This document shows, piece by piece, positions 38,001 to 50,610 of a stretch of DNA of 64,000 bases; position 1 is the first letter of the stretch, and each line of letters begins with the position of its first letter. The notes under the pieces are model-generated. The model was not told the origin of the DNA and searched no databases. It saw only the letters and a program-made list of their open reading frames with translations. This stretch comes from Marthasterias glacialis (Eukaryota > Echinodermata > Asteroidea > Forcipulatida > Asteriidae), in NCBI GenBank assembly GCA_911728455.2, contig OU452227.1, forward strand, positions 21,756,414 to 21,820,413, written 5' to 3'. Both the position numbers and the translations under genes were made by a program.

Positions 38001-38044
38001 AAGGTAAATAACAAGTAATGAAGACGACAAAAACAGCTGGGAAT
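35023..38044. other. Intron 1 segment without recognised genes
   Basis: An AAAT-rich tract lies at 35150-35230. I see no other repeat with clear structure. The open frames are short and unrecognised. Confidence 0.4.
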
Positions 38045-38061
38045 TACCGTATTACCCCTGT

Positions 38062-38192
38062 ACACCCGAGTAATGTGCCTGTGTTTTTTGTTGTGTGTGT
38101 TTTCACAGAATTCGGGAAAGTACTGAGAAAGCAGTGTTTAACACACACCGGTGTATGGGTAAAGCAATCTTTATCCCCGATGCAAATTGAAC
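38062..38192 (+). mobile_element. SINE-like element, copy A (body only)
   Basis: CACCCGAGTAATGTGCCTGT, then TTTTCACAGAATTCGGGAAA and GTACTGAG, CACCGGTGTATGGGTAAA and ATCTTTATCCCCGATGCAAA. It aligns in order with copy B. The tRNA-like head is missing or too diverged to see. Confidence 0.6.
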
Positions 38193-38240
38193 ATAATCTT
38201 GGAAACCGTGCCGGTACCCGTTGCTAAAAAGAATTCAAAC

Positions 38241-38436
38241 GTTCTCTAGCAAAATACATCTGCTCTAGAATGGCAAAGGTTTTGGGTTTGTACCCCACCT
38301 GAGTGATATTTTTCTTCTTCTTCTTCTTCTTCTTTGTTCTTACAGAACTCGAGAAAGTACTGAGTATACAGTGCGTAAAGACATCGGTGTGTGGGAAAAA
38401 CATAAACAATATTCTTTATCCCTGATGCAAAGTCAA
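38241..38436 (+). mobile_element. SINE-like element, copy B, with tRNA-like head
   Basis: GTTCTCTAGCAAAATACATC, then CTCTAGAATGGCAAAGG and GGGTTTGTACCCCACCTGAG, whose centre looks like a decayed RNA polymerase III B-box. A CTT run follows, then CAGAACTCGAGAAAGTACTG and TTCTTTATCCCTGATGCAAA as in copy A. Both copies point the same way. I recall a similar repeat from sea star sequence. Confidence 0.6.
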
Positions 38437-38449
38437 CATCTATCGTATT

Positions 38450-39861
38450 ACTCCTGACACAGAATGTCAGAAATAGAGGAGACGTATTTAGAAGTGGCAA
38501 GTTAATATGATTATAACAGCGGCATTCGACCATGTTGTTAAAAGCCAAGTCGTCTACTCACACCACAGAGCAACTGACTGGAATGACCAAAGGAAAACCT
38601 GGAAATGTTCAGTGACATTTACTCGCCCGATTGTTGCATACTGTTTTTTTAGGGATTATTTATCTCGGTTAATAAAAAGAAGAAGGGAAAAAGTCACCGA
38701 ATTTGTGGTGACAGGGCGACGATTGGTATAAACATCGATTTTTTTCTTCTTCAGTTTTTAGACTTGAAATTGTCTATTTGCGTTCTTGACATTCACTAAA
38801 TCTGCTGTACAAAAATTTAGGGTTTATTCATGTGATAACTACCATAATTCAACGGCACGCCTCGTAGTGGCTTCTTAAGACTCCTTCAGCGGTTTTTAAG
38901 AGGCTTTTGGTGCGATCCCCTTTGCTGACATTGCCAGGATCCCCCACGGGTTCGATCACAAATTATTAAACACACAATCGGGTGTATGTAGAGAACTATA
39001 CGGTGACTTCGGTCAACAGGGATAACGGTGGGTTTGATTTGGAGTCGACAACGACCTCTGGGGATTGAATCAAAGATTTGGGTGGACACCTTTGTTGTTT
39101 TCATTGAGCACAGTTAAATCTCTTGCAGGTAATGACCCCTTAGAGTGAAAATTCTTCACTTTATGCTGGACTTGATTTTGATTTGTCAGACTGTGTGTGT
39201 AGTACAAAATCTGCAATGTAGCCTTGATTTGACAGATAATAAAAATGGCGAAAATCATACATGTCTAATTAACTTAGTCCATGAAAAATAAGCTTCATAG
39301 CTGATACACGTCTTAATGTCGTACAGACATGTAACGTGATGACAAGATCGCTGTCAAAACACCCCACCCCCGCCTCCACCCCTCGGATATTCTATACACT
39401 GGACTACCCATGGATTGCCGTATACACAGCTTTGCAAGGCTTTTAAATCGGCCGATCGTGTAAGAACACACAAGTACTCACTCTCATGAAACGGATGTAA
39501 CCCCCCCCCCCCCTCCCCCCAGTTAACAAGGAACTAGTTTTATCAGTGAACTCACACTGTCTGTGAGGCCATTATTTTTACGCTTATATTAATTTGGGAA
39601 AACTGGGAAAAGTCAACATTCCCAGTTGCAAATAGACCCCTCTAAGGTCGAAGGATGATTGTGAGGATGCCAATAAAATCTAGGTCAACTCAACAAAACA
39701 GTTCCCGCGGCCGCACGCAAGAGAAACTAATAACGTTCCCCGACTCAGCGTTACTCTAGCCACGCGCTTTTTACGAAAAATCACTGAACGAAAGTGGCAC
39801 CGTGTAAACTCCACCGCATACATTTGGGAATATAAAGAAATACAAAATATTAAACACTCAC
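38450..39861. other. Intron 1 segment next to exon 1
   Basis: A C-rich run of about 20 bases lies near 39501-39520. GGGTTCGATC at about 38948 resembles a B-box but has no A-box partner. Nothing else was recognised. Confidence 0.4.
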
Positions 39862-40317
39862 ATATGAGATCATGGGAAGGTTCCACGCAGTGGCGATACG
39901 GGCTTCCGTGGAACACGTTTGGTCCGGTCCAAAGAAGGCCACCACTCCCTCCGCCCACTGGTCAGTAAGTAGCCGGACACTTCCAAGCTCACTCCCGCCG
40001 GTGTTGTAGCGGTCAGACAGAACGAGTCGGTGGTTCGGGAGTAGGTCTTCCCGCTTGTTGACAGTGTCAATGGCAAGGAGAACAGCCCCGCTCACGACTA
40101 GACCCACCCGCACCACGCCGCCTGCATCCCCATCCGGTCTGGCGGTGGTTAATAATCCAATTCGCACCTCTTCCAGCACCGGCACATCCCAGGACGCCGT
40201 GGTGGCGTTACTCTCTGCAGGGGCATCCAACCCCCCTGCAGAGGGCATAACGATCCACAGTACCACTAAAGAGACCATGCAGCAGGCCTCGATCATCGCT
40301 CCACCCCACCACCCCAT
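39862..40317 (-). CDS. Receptor guanylate cyclase-like gene, exon 1 (signal peptide and start of ligand-binding domain)
   Basis: This exon encodes residues 1-152 of a predicted single-pass receptor guanylate cyclase, a cell-surface enzyme that makes cGMP when its ectodomain binds a ligand. Residues 1-28 form a hydrophobic signal-peptide-like start (MVSLVVLWIVMPSAGG), followed by a possible N-glycosylation site at Asn37. The ANF-receptor fold begins near residue 50 with VRIGLLTTA and SGAVLLAIDTVN. The segment VVAFFGPDQTCSTEARIATA followed by WNLPMISY is the family hallmark, with Cys135 as a candidate disulfide partner. Translation should begin at 40317, where the context is GCCCATGG; Met8 is an alternative. 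The exon ends after TAT at a GTGAGT donor, phase 0. A CAG acceptor-like site at 40360-40362 suggests the 5' UTR continues in an upstream exon. The fold is recognised from motifs; the ligand cannot be named. Confidence 0.88.
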
Positions 40318-43300
40318 GGGCCACTGGTAGCTGGTGTGTAGGGATTCCTGGTGGTAATGCTGAAGTAAAGCGGAAACTCACTTTGATTTAACTGTCCACT
40401 TACGGGAAACACTTCCCATCAATAAAAACAATTCTGTTTTGCTTCATTCCTGCCAAGTTGAAGTTTCAATCACAAGAACAGCTCTACCACATCCGCATGA
40501 TAGTGCATGATGAGGCGTACCCAAATAGGCGGACAAACCAACCCTGTGGACGATGTGGAGGATGGTTGGCACGAAACGAAACTCAGGTGCACAAGAGGAC
40601 AGAAAACTCAGCCAGCGATCACGTTACTATGCTGCATTCCTCCATTCACCACATACCATCCTCTTTTCCCCAAAAAGTATCTGTCAAGGAGAGAAACACG
40701 TAGTGACTATTGAGTTGATAAGTTGGTCTACAAGGTCAGATCTTCTGTGACCATTTATCGCCTAAGAAAAGAAATACTGCACACACACACCGCTCGACAA
40801 TGAACCTGTGGATTGGCAGATCATGAGCTTGCTTCTGAAATGAGTGGCTTGTGGATCTCTAGTCATATACAAATATTGGTTACCGTGTACACACGGCACT
40901 AAACAATGAGCATATAGCACAGGGTTGAGCACAGGTGGCGCTTTATACTTGTCCACATCTCGTCTGCTGGTGCGGTGAGGTGTGGACTATTCCAAAATCA
41001 AAACCGGGGGAGTCCCTGGAAATTATTAATATCGTATATATCAGGATCGTGTCAGTGACTAGCTGCTTGGAGCTTCGTGATTGTTCAAAAGGGGGTAATT
41101 CAAACCACGTGCATGGAGATGGTTATCGTTGACTGCAGAATGTGCATCTACAATTATTGGTTTGCGAATGGCTTGCCTTTTTTTATGCGCAATATGAAAG
41201 CCAGAGTAGAAGCTCGTTTTAAATGAAAACAATTTAGGGCTTCACGAAGAAAAACAAATTAAACGCAATTAAAAATTGATAACACTAGTATTTCGCGGTT
41301 TCGGGGTACCCTCATTAAAAACAAAAACAAAAAAAACATTTGGGGGTACTTTACAAACCTGAAACAAAATATATCAAACATAATAAAAAATATATGACTC
41401 GTGAAGCTTATCCCAACAAGGGCTGTTAAACGAAGAAAGTACGAATTAAGGCCCCTCGCCTAACATTGGTAAGACGAAAAACAAAGATGTTCACAAAATT
41501 GCATATAGGAATGCGTACAAATATGCTGAATGCTGAGTTTTCTCGCAAACGAAACAACGAAATGAGCTGACATTTTCACAGGTTGGTTTTTATAATAAAT
41601 ATCTTCATTTATGCAAAGAGTGGACGCATTTACAGTCAGTTTACCAATGTTCAGCTGGGGCTTCAAACCTGCTCTGGTATTGGTTGACGCCTGACCGTTG
41701 ACAACCATTTGAAACCATAATTGCATCGGTGGTGTGTGGCCACACAAAAGTACCCATGTTAATGTACATGATGCATTCACCGCATGATTTCATATTTACA
41801 CAGGTTGGCTCAGTTAATCCGAAACAACAGTGAAAGGTTAATGAATTATAACAACCAATGTAATTGTCTTTTTTTTTATATTGTCACAACAAGTAATCAG
41901 CCCAGCTGATTAATTGCCGGTTGAAAGCTTATTAAATTACCCTTGGAGAAATTGTACACAGAAATTTCGGGACACATTGTAAGAAGCTACCATACTCTGG
42001 ATAACCTCAAGTTTGCAAATACACGTACACACAAATGTCAACATAAAACTTGAATCTCTTTTCAATTATGAGTTTTGTTCATTTGTTTACTCTCTTTTTT
42101 TTCTTCTTTTTTTTTGAGATTCTGCTGGTCTCATGTACGCCAAGTAATTTCATTACTTTGCTTGCCCCAAAACAATAGGTAGGCCTACAGTTATAAAACA
42201 TATTGACGATACGACTTGTTGCCAATCAAGGTTCAAAATTATGCACTGTTTGAAATACTATACAAAGTAAGGTGCCATACTCAGGTGCTAACATGCTAAA
42301 GTGCCATTGCCAGTGTCAAATATTTTGGACAGATATTTAAACAAAAAAGTGCAATCGGTTATTTAAAAAAAAATGATAATCTATCTTTACGGTTTCTTTT
42401 TTTCTTGTTATTTTTTACGAAGAGAAGCTGTTTCCGCCTTGTTTTCCGGTATAGCGAGGCTGAAGTTATAAACAATGTATCGTGATATGCACTCTGTTTA
42501 AACGAAGGGTTTAATTACTTCCACTCTGAAAATTATAATTTATATTCGTGTATGCCATTTATCTCTTCAGGAATCCCCTCCCATCAACCAACCGTTCGTC
42601 TTTCATTAAGAACTACATCATGACCAGAGTCAGATATTTGACGAGTCATTGTTTTTAACCTTACATGCTTCTTGAATATCTGGAGCAGCTCAAGCCGCGC
42701 ACACAGCCTGCACGCAGAGCTGGCTTGCCGTTTCATTTAGCGTCATTTACATTGCAGACGGGAGTATTCTAAATCGAGTAGGGAAAATTGGCGGGAAATC
42801 GTGATCATTCGTGGATAGAGCAATCGACGCAGAGTACAGGGTTTCTATCGTGTGCATACCCGGACAGGTCATTAAATGGCGCGGGCCGAAGAAATGAATA
42901 CATACCTTACGAGTTGAGGGTTCAAGATTTTACTAGACTTATATTATTAAGGGGAAAAAGTTTTTTTTGATGACTGGGATTTCCGCATTCAGCACGTTTC
43001 CATGAATTTGGAATCTGTAACACACTTTAATCTTATTAAATGAAAATGGTTTTCAGGTCTGATAATATCCACTTTTGATTGACCTTGATGAGAGCGGGTA
43101 TTCTGTCTTTTTGATATCATGGAATGTTAAGTAGACATAGGCATGGTATTGAGACGTTATGGACGTGACGGTACGCTTGTCGACGTAGCGAATCACATTG
43201 AACAAACTTGAATCTTCAACCCAATTAACAACTATGATGAACATTCACTGTTGGAACATTCATCATTTTGTAGGCATTTTGACGATGCAGACATGCAACT

Positions 43301-45286
43301 CTGCACTCCTCGATTAGTACCGGCCCATTTCCTATCTCCCAAGGTAGTACTTATCAAGCAGGACAGTTCTTTTTCTGAACTAAGTAGTCCCCCGAATTCC
43401 GAAATCTACTCCGCGGAAGTAGCACAAATAGCAGGACAAATTCTCACAACAACAATCTACACGGCAAATTTATACACAAGTTTTCACCTCAAACCGATTG
43501 ATACTTCACCATGCAATGCCGCAAACCCCATATAACGATGCAATTGCATCACAAAAAGACAAAACGGCCAACCACACTACACTGGGGTTTTTTTTCAGTT
43601 GAATGCCTACTAAAGACTTTAAAAACAAGCAAATCTGCGAAACTCGGATTTACAATTCACTCGCGTTTTCTGTGTCAAGTCAACAGTTATTATTTTGAAT
43701 GGTGTTTTCATCAAATGAATTAGGTCTATTTGCCTTAGCCATGGCACGTCTTAACCCCTGACTTCAAAAGATTTATAAGCGCGCGGTGCTTACTATGGTT
43801 ACCAGGCTTGATAAGTCTCTTTGCATTTGGCGATATCACTTTCAAATTTCCTTTGAATCTTTTTTTTAACCTAATTAAATGAAAAAGCTCCCGCGAGGGC
43901 TAAATTTTAAAGACTGACCTGCTTAAGTAAAACATTACCGGTACTGCTTGGCAATTTGAGTTTACCAAAATACCATGTCACATGTAGCATCTGAGACTGG
44001 TATCCTGCCGACTTTTGCTCAGCAGCAAATTGTTAAGCAAGATTACTGGTCATTTCCATATCAATCTTAAAGCGATTAGTGTCACGAAGCGTCTTGACAC
44101 GAATCGTTTGACATGCTGCCACTATTCAAGAAATACGTGATTCTAATACATTAGTACCAATCGTTTTTTTTTTTTTAATTTCCACTTGATATTGATTTCA
44201 AACTAATTTAATTAATTTTCTTTTCCTAGAAAAAAAAAAATAATTTCAATTCACATAAAATCCTTACTTGTTGCGCTGGCAGGTCACTTAAGTACAGAAT
44301 TGAACGTTAAAACTGATATAATAATCCATTAAATTTCATTGTTCTAGTCTAGAGGAAGATGGGAAAATGATTCTAAATATATAAAACGTAGGGAGCGCAT
44401 CGCTGAGATGTCTTCATGTAAATTGTGAGTGTAAGGCATGAGCCATTGAAACGCCAGCGGGGTTGAAACTTACAGTATGAATATCTGCTAACACAAAAAA
44501 AATGGTAAGGGCACTTCTCCATTTCGAGGACATTTAACGAAACTTTGGTTAGACACACTGCTGACTGACATATGTAGAATACATTGAAAGGCAATGGGAA
44601 TGTATAAACCCACAAGACACACTCATTACAACTGAGTATCTCCCTTCAGAGTGGGTCTGTTTTGTGCGGTTTCGGCAACTGTTTTGACCTGTGAATGCAC
44701 AGTCCAAAATGGGAGATGTAATTACACTTTGCCCGTGTGTAGTAACATAATTATTCTAGACTCTCATGCCGAACTGTTTTTCATCAACGGAATGCACAAA
44801 TATGGGCTAGAAGGCGCCAAAACCCGGACTCCTTCAAAGCTAGCACTCCAAGCTTGCCATAGCCACAAGACGGATCTGGGTTTGTTTTTTTAAGAAAGTT
44901 CAGTGTACGTATTTGCCATAGATGTGAGGTCTATGGCTTTTGATACAATGTGACTGAAATATTCCGCGTCTTGAGCACGTTCAATTTCATGCACCGCTGG
45001 GTAATTTTGCCCTTAATGATTGGATTGAACTGTCAGTAAATGACGCACTTCATTTCACAGTCAAAGTAAGGATTTGAAGATTATGTTATTAAGATGGCAA
45101 ACTTTTTTCATGTAATGACATTTTTTATCTATTCCCGTGCTCTATGCATCTAATTAAGGTGTTTTTATGCTTGACAAAATATACATTATAAACATTAAAT
45201 GATCTATCTGCTTTGGCCAGGTTTCTTATTTTGTGTCTGATTGTTTGATGTGAGTTGAACTTTTTTTTGTGTGTCTGTGTGTGTTT

Positions 45287-45330
45287 TTGTTGTTGTTGTA
45301 GTTGTTGTTGTTGTTGTTGTTGTTGTTGTT
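45287..45330. repeat. TTG microsatellite
   Basis: About 14 TTG units with one interruption. It gives the glutamine- and threonine-rich minus-strand frames seen here, which are not genes. Confidence 0.9.
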
Positions 45331-47674
45331 CTTCTTGTTTTGAATCGAAATGACACACCACTTTTCTTTTTGTTTTCCCTGTATGCTTTTTTCTGCTGGC
45401 TTTTGTGGTCCTTTTTTGTATCGCGACTTTTCTTTGTCGTGTAATTTTTCTGCGTAATGTTTATCGTCAATCTGGATGTCTTATATTGGGTGATGGGGTA
45501 TTTACATTTTCTATTTTTATGTGTATATAATTCTACAAATTGTGTACTTTGTATATGTCGTGATTTGTCTTTGAATAAAGTATAATGTTGTATTATATCA
45601 AGAAGTGAAATAACCAGTGAAGTCACATGATGCACCATCCCAGTATATTTTTCAACGAGAACTGCTGTTGGGATTTACACAGAACTCAAGACTTCCAGAC
45701 CTTTGCCCAAACTCACAATAAAGTTTTCTGTTTTTCCCAAAGAAAGCAGAAGAGGCACAAGCATTAAGCTTTTTTAATGACAAATTGTACGGTACCTAAT
45801 GTAACCAAAGTTCAGTTTGAAAAGCACTCTTAGATCTTTTGAATCCTGGTTCCCCACAATTTGTTATGACTTTTCCATCTCAATTATACTGCAATGAGCT
45901 TGTCCCAAAACGTTATCAACTTGAAAAACAGTGTGACCACACATTGACCTCTAACTATTTGTACTTGAAGATACACTCTTACCTGTAGCATTTGTTTCCA
46001 ATCCTTCAAGATGTGTTTCCTTCTTGTTTTATTTTTAAGTTAAAATCACATCCATTTAAAAGTGATAACTTATACAAAAATGTCATGCCCTTATCGCTGA
46101 AGTTTAAGTAAATGATTTACTAGATAATAATCAGGCAGCCAGAGGGGAAATTGTAAGTACACGCACACAGGTCTGCATCGAACACCACCCACTGCGGCTA
46201 TATTTTATGTGTGTGTTTTTCAAGTCAGTTTTTGTCACTTCAGAGGACATCTAAAACCACAGAGGCTGACTTGATACATCCAACGTCAAACGATAGATTA
46301 TTGTTCTGCCAGAGGACCTTCCAAAGTACAGATGTGATCTCTTCGGGGCAGATGCACTTTCAGTGGAATGGAAAACTCTATTGGCGCGCGCACACACCCA
46401 GCTTCCAATGACGATGTACGTCTTATTATGACATTCATCACACAGTTGAAAGAACGAGAGGGAATAGCAAAAAAAAAATCAAAAAACCTCTTCAGAAGTG
46501 AAAGATACAAGTCTATTAGCCTCCTTAAGGCAGGTAAGACGCCAAGACAGATTGACACCGCATTAAGGGCGGTATCAAGCGGATTACACATCAGGAAGCG
46601 CGCAGTGCAATGATCATCATGAGTTAGACCACGTGGATTGAGTGGGGCAACAAGAAATGTTGTCAAACGAGGCGGTATGCGCAGTGAACAGTAAATACAC
46701 ACTACAGGCTAATGTTCAAGGCATATCTTTTTTAGAGTTAAGAAACTATTGCACTCAAGCTTTTAACCAACGTTTAGTGTAAATCTGTAGGCTATGCATA
46801 CATGAGCTTTTGAGAAAAAGCCTAGACGAACCCGTTCGCAATGCCACATTTATACGCTTGTCTGACACGAGCTGTATACCAATCTTACAAACATCCTCCC
46901 ACTTTTGTTTCTCTCTAAGCGCAAAATGAATTGAGCACAGGGAACGAAGAACAATATGAAGGAAGAAAGAAACAGCTTTAGATAAAGATAACTTAAGATA
47001 ACTAGCCCAGTTTCAATCTAGCTGAATTAAAAGGAAAATCTGAATTGCCCGAACACCGCTTATTATTTGTGTCATTTGTACGCCGGCAGTTGACAATGAC
47101 ATACAAAAAAAAACAATTATACTGAAGAGAGTGAAAATAATTCACTGTGATCTAAACCATTGACCATTAAACTAAGAGTATCGTAACATCAGGGGGTGAC
47201 ACGAAAATTAATTGCAGCGAGCGAAACTAAACACGTAGTTTGAGTGCTTGTAGCAACACTGTCTTGTGCAACATCATTGAGTTACAAACCCAGCTAACAC
47301 ATCAAGCAAGCCCGCTCGAACTTGGCCTTGGTAATGATTCGCGTGACTGAGTTTATGGTACTCCGTGTGAATACTGACATGGTGGCTGAATTTACCAATC
47401 ATGCTTATCTTCCTAATGACTTCAGCTGCCATGAATCAAACATGTTTCCAACACCATAAAGTATCCACGCCTTACGATTTTGAATCGGGAACTAGTGGTG
47501 GGGGGAATAAGTAATAAACGGGCATAAACAACAAGTCGTTGCAAGGTTAATGATGTCATGACGTGGACACATCCCTTAAGTTCAAGTACGCGGTCGGATG
47601 TTAAAGGGAAATGTTCTTAGGAAAATGTTATCGGATCTGTAAGAAGGTACGGAATAATTTGACGTCACGTTTCG

Positions 47675-47701
47675 TTGAACGACGAAAATGTCGTCGTTCA
47701 A
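47675..47701. repeat. Perfect 11-bp hairpin
   Basis: TTGAACGACGA, loop AAATG, TCGTCGTTCAA. A related unpaired AATGTCGCTGTTC follows about 40 bases later. Confidence 0.85.
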
Positions 47702-48233
47702 GATGAACATTAATTTATATTGTAGGAACTCATTGACTAAAATGTCGCTGTTCGGGAAAAAAAATAATGAAATAAAAATTCAATTGTAATAAAACATACA
47801 GTCTCTGTAGGCAAGTTTTTTCCGAGAAAGTAACATTTCACAGGGGCTTGCGCATAAAAACACCTATCTCATGTTGCAGCCACATGTTTCCCGTTAAATT
47901 GAAAAGGCAAAAACATATCGTGACAGCAAGGGTGATCATATTTTGTTTACTTAAAATCGGTCTTTTTGATGTTAATAGCACTCTGGAGTAAATGACTAGA
48001 CGAATCACAATAAGCAGGGTGAAACACATTTGTTGAATGGTTTAGTTTTACGGGGGTGCTCCGTCACGACTCAATGCATCAGCAGAACAGCGGCCGTACA
48101 TTAAAATCCCGATATATTCATGCTCTACCCACGTCTCTGCACAGTGGAAAACTAGTATCCTCCTCCATGGAATGTCGGAAAAACAAATTCTAGCTTTACG
48201 AGGATTTTTGAAGTCACTGAAGTCACTAAAGCC

Positions 48234-48278
48234 ACCCCCTCCCCCCCCCCCAAAAAAAAAAAAAAAAAAAAAAAAAAA
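48234..48278 (+). repeat. Poly(C)-poly(A) junction
   Basis: About 18 C with one T, then 27 A. The length may be unreliable in any assembly. Confidence 0.9.
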
Positions 48279-50401
48279 TGCCCCGTCATTTTCGGTTTTC
48301 GATGTGCAGCAACCCACAGCCACACTGAATACGGTAATACGTGGGATTAACATAGGCTTGTATCTAGCAATGGATTTATGCTCGACACGAACTATGTAGT
48401 GTTTTTATTCATGCGTGTAAATCATTTTAAGACGGCCTCATCTGACACACGTGTTCCGAAATGTATTGATAGATACCAAACTGAACTTTTCCTGACAGGT
48501 TGAAAACCATGAAATTGTTTGTACTGGATTTTCATCCTGTGTGAATGAGGCCTTGTTAAAAGCATAATGCTCAAATGCTCCGTGCTGGCTTACTTAATGT
48601 TTATAGGGTTCTTGCGAGATCGCGGCAGAGGCCCCAGGTATTGGTATTAAGGTCCGTATTGAATAATCATAGACGCATTATTAAACTGAATCTCTTGGAC
48701 ATGGTTTCGACAAAACTCACAAACTTACCTCAGTGTAGAGATATACTCGTTAAACAGACAATTCTTTTTGAAAAACATCCACTGGATCTCTGATAAGACT
48801 ACTGGCTGTGTACCAACTGATGAGCATCTCAACAACTACACTGTCTACGTACGTTTCGGTTCATTACGTTCATAGTATGTTAAATATACAACATTTGAAT
48901 GTGCACTCAAGCATTACTGTGACCAGTAGGCATCATGGAAACAAGGTTTGACATCAATGATTTTAACGATCGACCATGCCGCGTTCTATCGATGCCGTAG
49001 GGTGTTGATTTATGTTCCATCAATGCTCCACACTGTTTTATTGATATCGCCGGGTGTGTTACCCTTGTTCCACCGATTATGTATCATTTCTGTAGAATGT
49101 AACATCACCCATTGTACAGATGCACCGAGGTGTTCAATAATTCAATTGATACACTGTTACCACAACAGTGTGTGCAGTGTGTGATTACAGGTAAAAGCTC
49201 CAAGCCAATCAATATTTTAATAACACTGGTCATTGTTTCCATCTTGGTGTTCAATGTTTCATTGACAATGTACAGATTCGGTCCATTTCAAACCAGTATG
49301 TACACCATTCTACCAGTGAGGCACGACGCAAGCAATTAATGTTGCACCGTGTAGAAAATACTGGTTCTATAGTCTTTCACAGCATAGGAGTACTAAACGT
49401 TTGCTTTTCAAATGTTATATCAATCCACAAATTAACTTTATGGTAAAGTTAGACCTCATTTACAAGCAATTTATGTCACATGTAATTAACAACTGAAATT
49501 GATATGTACCGATGTTGCTGTCCGATATCAAATGATATAGAACCGAATATGAAGTCAATAAATTCTGCAGGAAGCCACCGCAAAATGTTTCAATCCGTCT
49601 GCCCCGAATCAATATCGGCAGTTTGATAGAAATTATATTTGACATTACATTCGAGATATACTGACATTCTATCTCTTTTTGTCCATTATACCGATCAATA
49701 AATTCATCCTTCTGGATGCTTGGCACGTTTTGTAAGGTTATTTTCCCAACGCTATATGGCTCGGTAGCTGGGTACAATAATAAGTTATAGGCCTACCGGA
49801 CGCTTCGATATGAATTTCCCTTTTTTCTGTGGAAAACCACTTCAAAATTAAATTGATCAGTTCGGGTCCCTGGTGACCCAATGCCTGCACCTTCGTCTGA
49901 TAATGGAACACTAGATCTTTTTCTTCTTTTTTTTTGTAAAAGGTGGGCCTCTGTGGGAGTTTGACGGTTGCGTTCATGACCCTGCCGAACTACATCACGG
50001 TTAGTATTAAAACAGATTGTTAAGGGGCGGTCCAGCAATTTGATTTTTCCATTTTGAAAACAAACGGGGGATGAAAAGACAACTAGTCTGGCTCGTTTAA
50101 GCATCAGCATTCTTATCAAATTGATCAGTATGTAGGAATCAAACAAAGGCATTTTATAGTCACCCCTTCACATTTTCCCAAGTGTTTAGTACCAAATCGA
50201 AAGCCACCCCTTGTACCATGATAACAAATTACATACATCCAAATGAAAAAGAGGTGAGCCCGGCGATTAAATTTCGATAGAGAAAACCCGCCCCTGTATG
50301 TTCACTTGGCTCAGTTGAAGCATAATTTTAACAGCAACTAACGAGATCAGTCAAAGCAATGATTGCTGAGCTTCAATGGCGTAACCTTGGGGGCCCCTCG
50401 C

Positions 50402-50610
50402 GCTCAGAACACCCCCCCCCCCAAATGAGATCGAATAAATGCACAAATGAATGGTTGGATATGTTAAATAGCCAGGCCTCCGATTGCGCCCCCCCCCCAG
50501 CTCAGAACACTTTCCCCCGTCCCCCACCCAATGAGATCAAATAAATGCACAAATGAATGGTTCGATATATATCAACATTTCCAGGCCTCTACTTGCCCCC
50601 CCCCACACCA
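50402..50610 (+). repeat. C-rich direct repeat, two copies about 100 bp apart
   Basis: GCTCAGAACAC, a C run, ATGAGATCGAATAAATGCAC and AAATGAATGGTT, then CCAGGCCTC. The second copy begins at 50500 with the same order of blocks. The offset is 98 to 106 bases depending on C-run length. Confidence 0.85.

Larger units (their letters stand above)
13758..39861 (-). other. Intron 1 of the receptor guanylate cyclase-like gene (26.1 kb)
   Basis: The intron is bounded by a GTGAGT donor and a CCCCCAG acceptor, both phase 0. No additional exon of the receptor is needed, because the protein is continuous across the junction. It carries most of the repeat structure of the window, listed as separate entries. 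No other coding sequence was recognised inside it. Confidence 0.8.
40318..50400. other. Region upstream of exon 1, no recognised gene
   Basis: This is 5' flank or 5' UTR introns of the receptor gene. I could not locate a promoter with confidence. It contains a TTG microsatellite at 45287-45330, a perfect hairpin at 47675-47701 and a C-run/A-run at 48234-48278. The open frame at 46368-46613 has a faint helix-turn-helix-like phrase (ISLLKAGKTPRQIDTALRAV) but nothing more that would support a transposase. Confidence 0.4.

Noticed and set aside
46368-46613. Possible transposase helix-turn-helix (LLKAGKTPRQI)
   Set aside because: The phrase is short, no other transposase motif follows, and a longer frame overlaps on the opposite strand.
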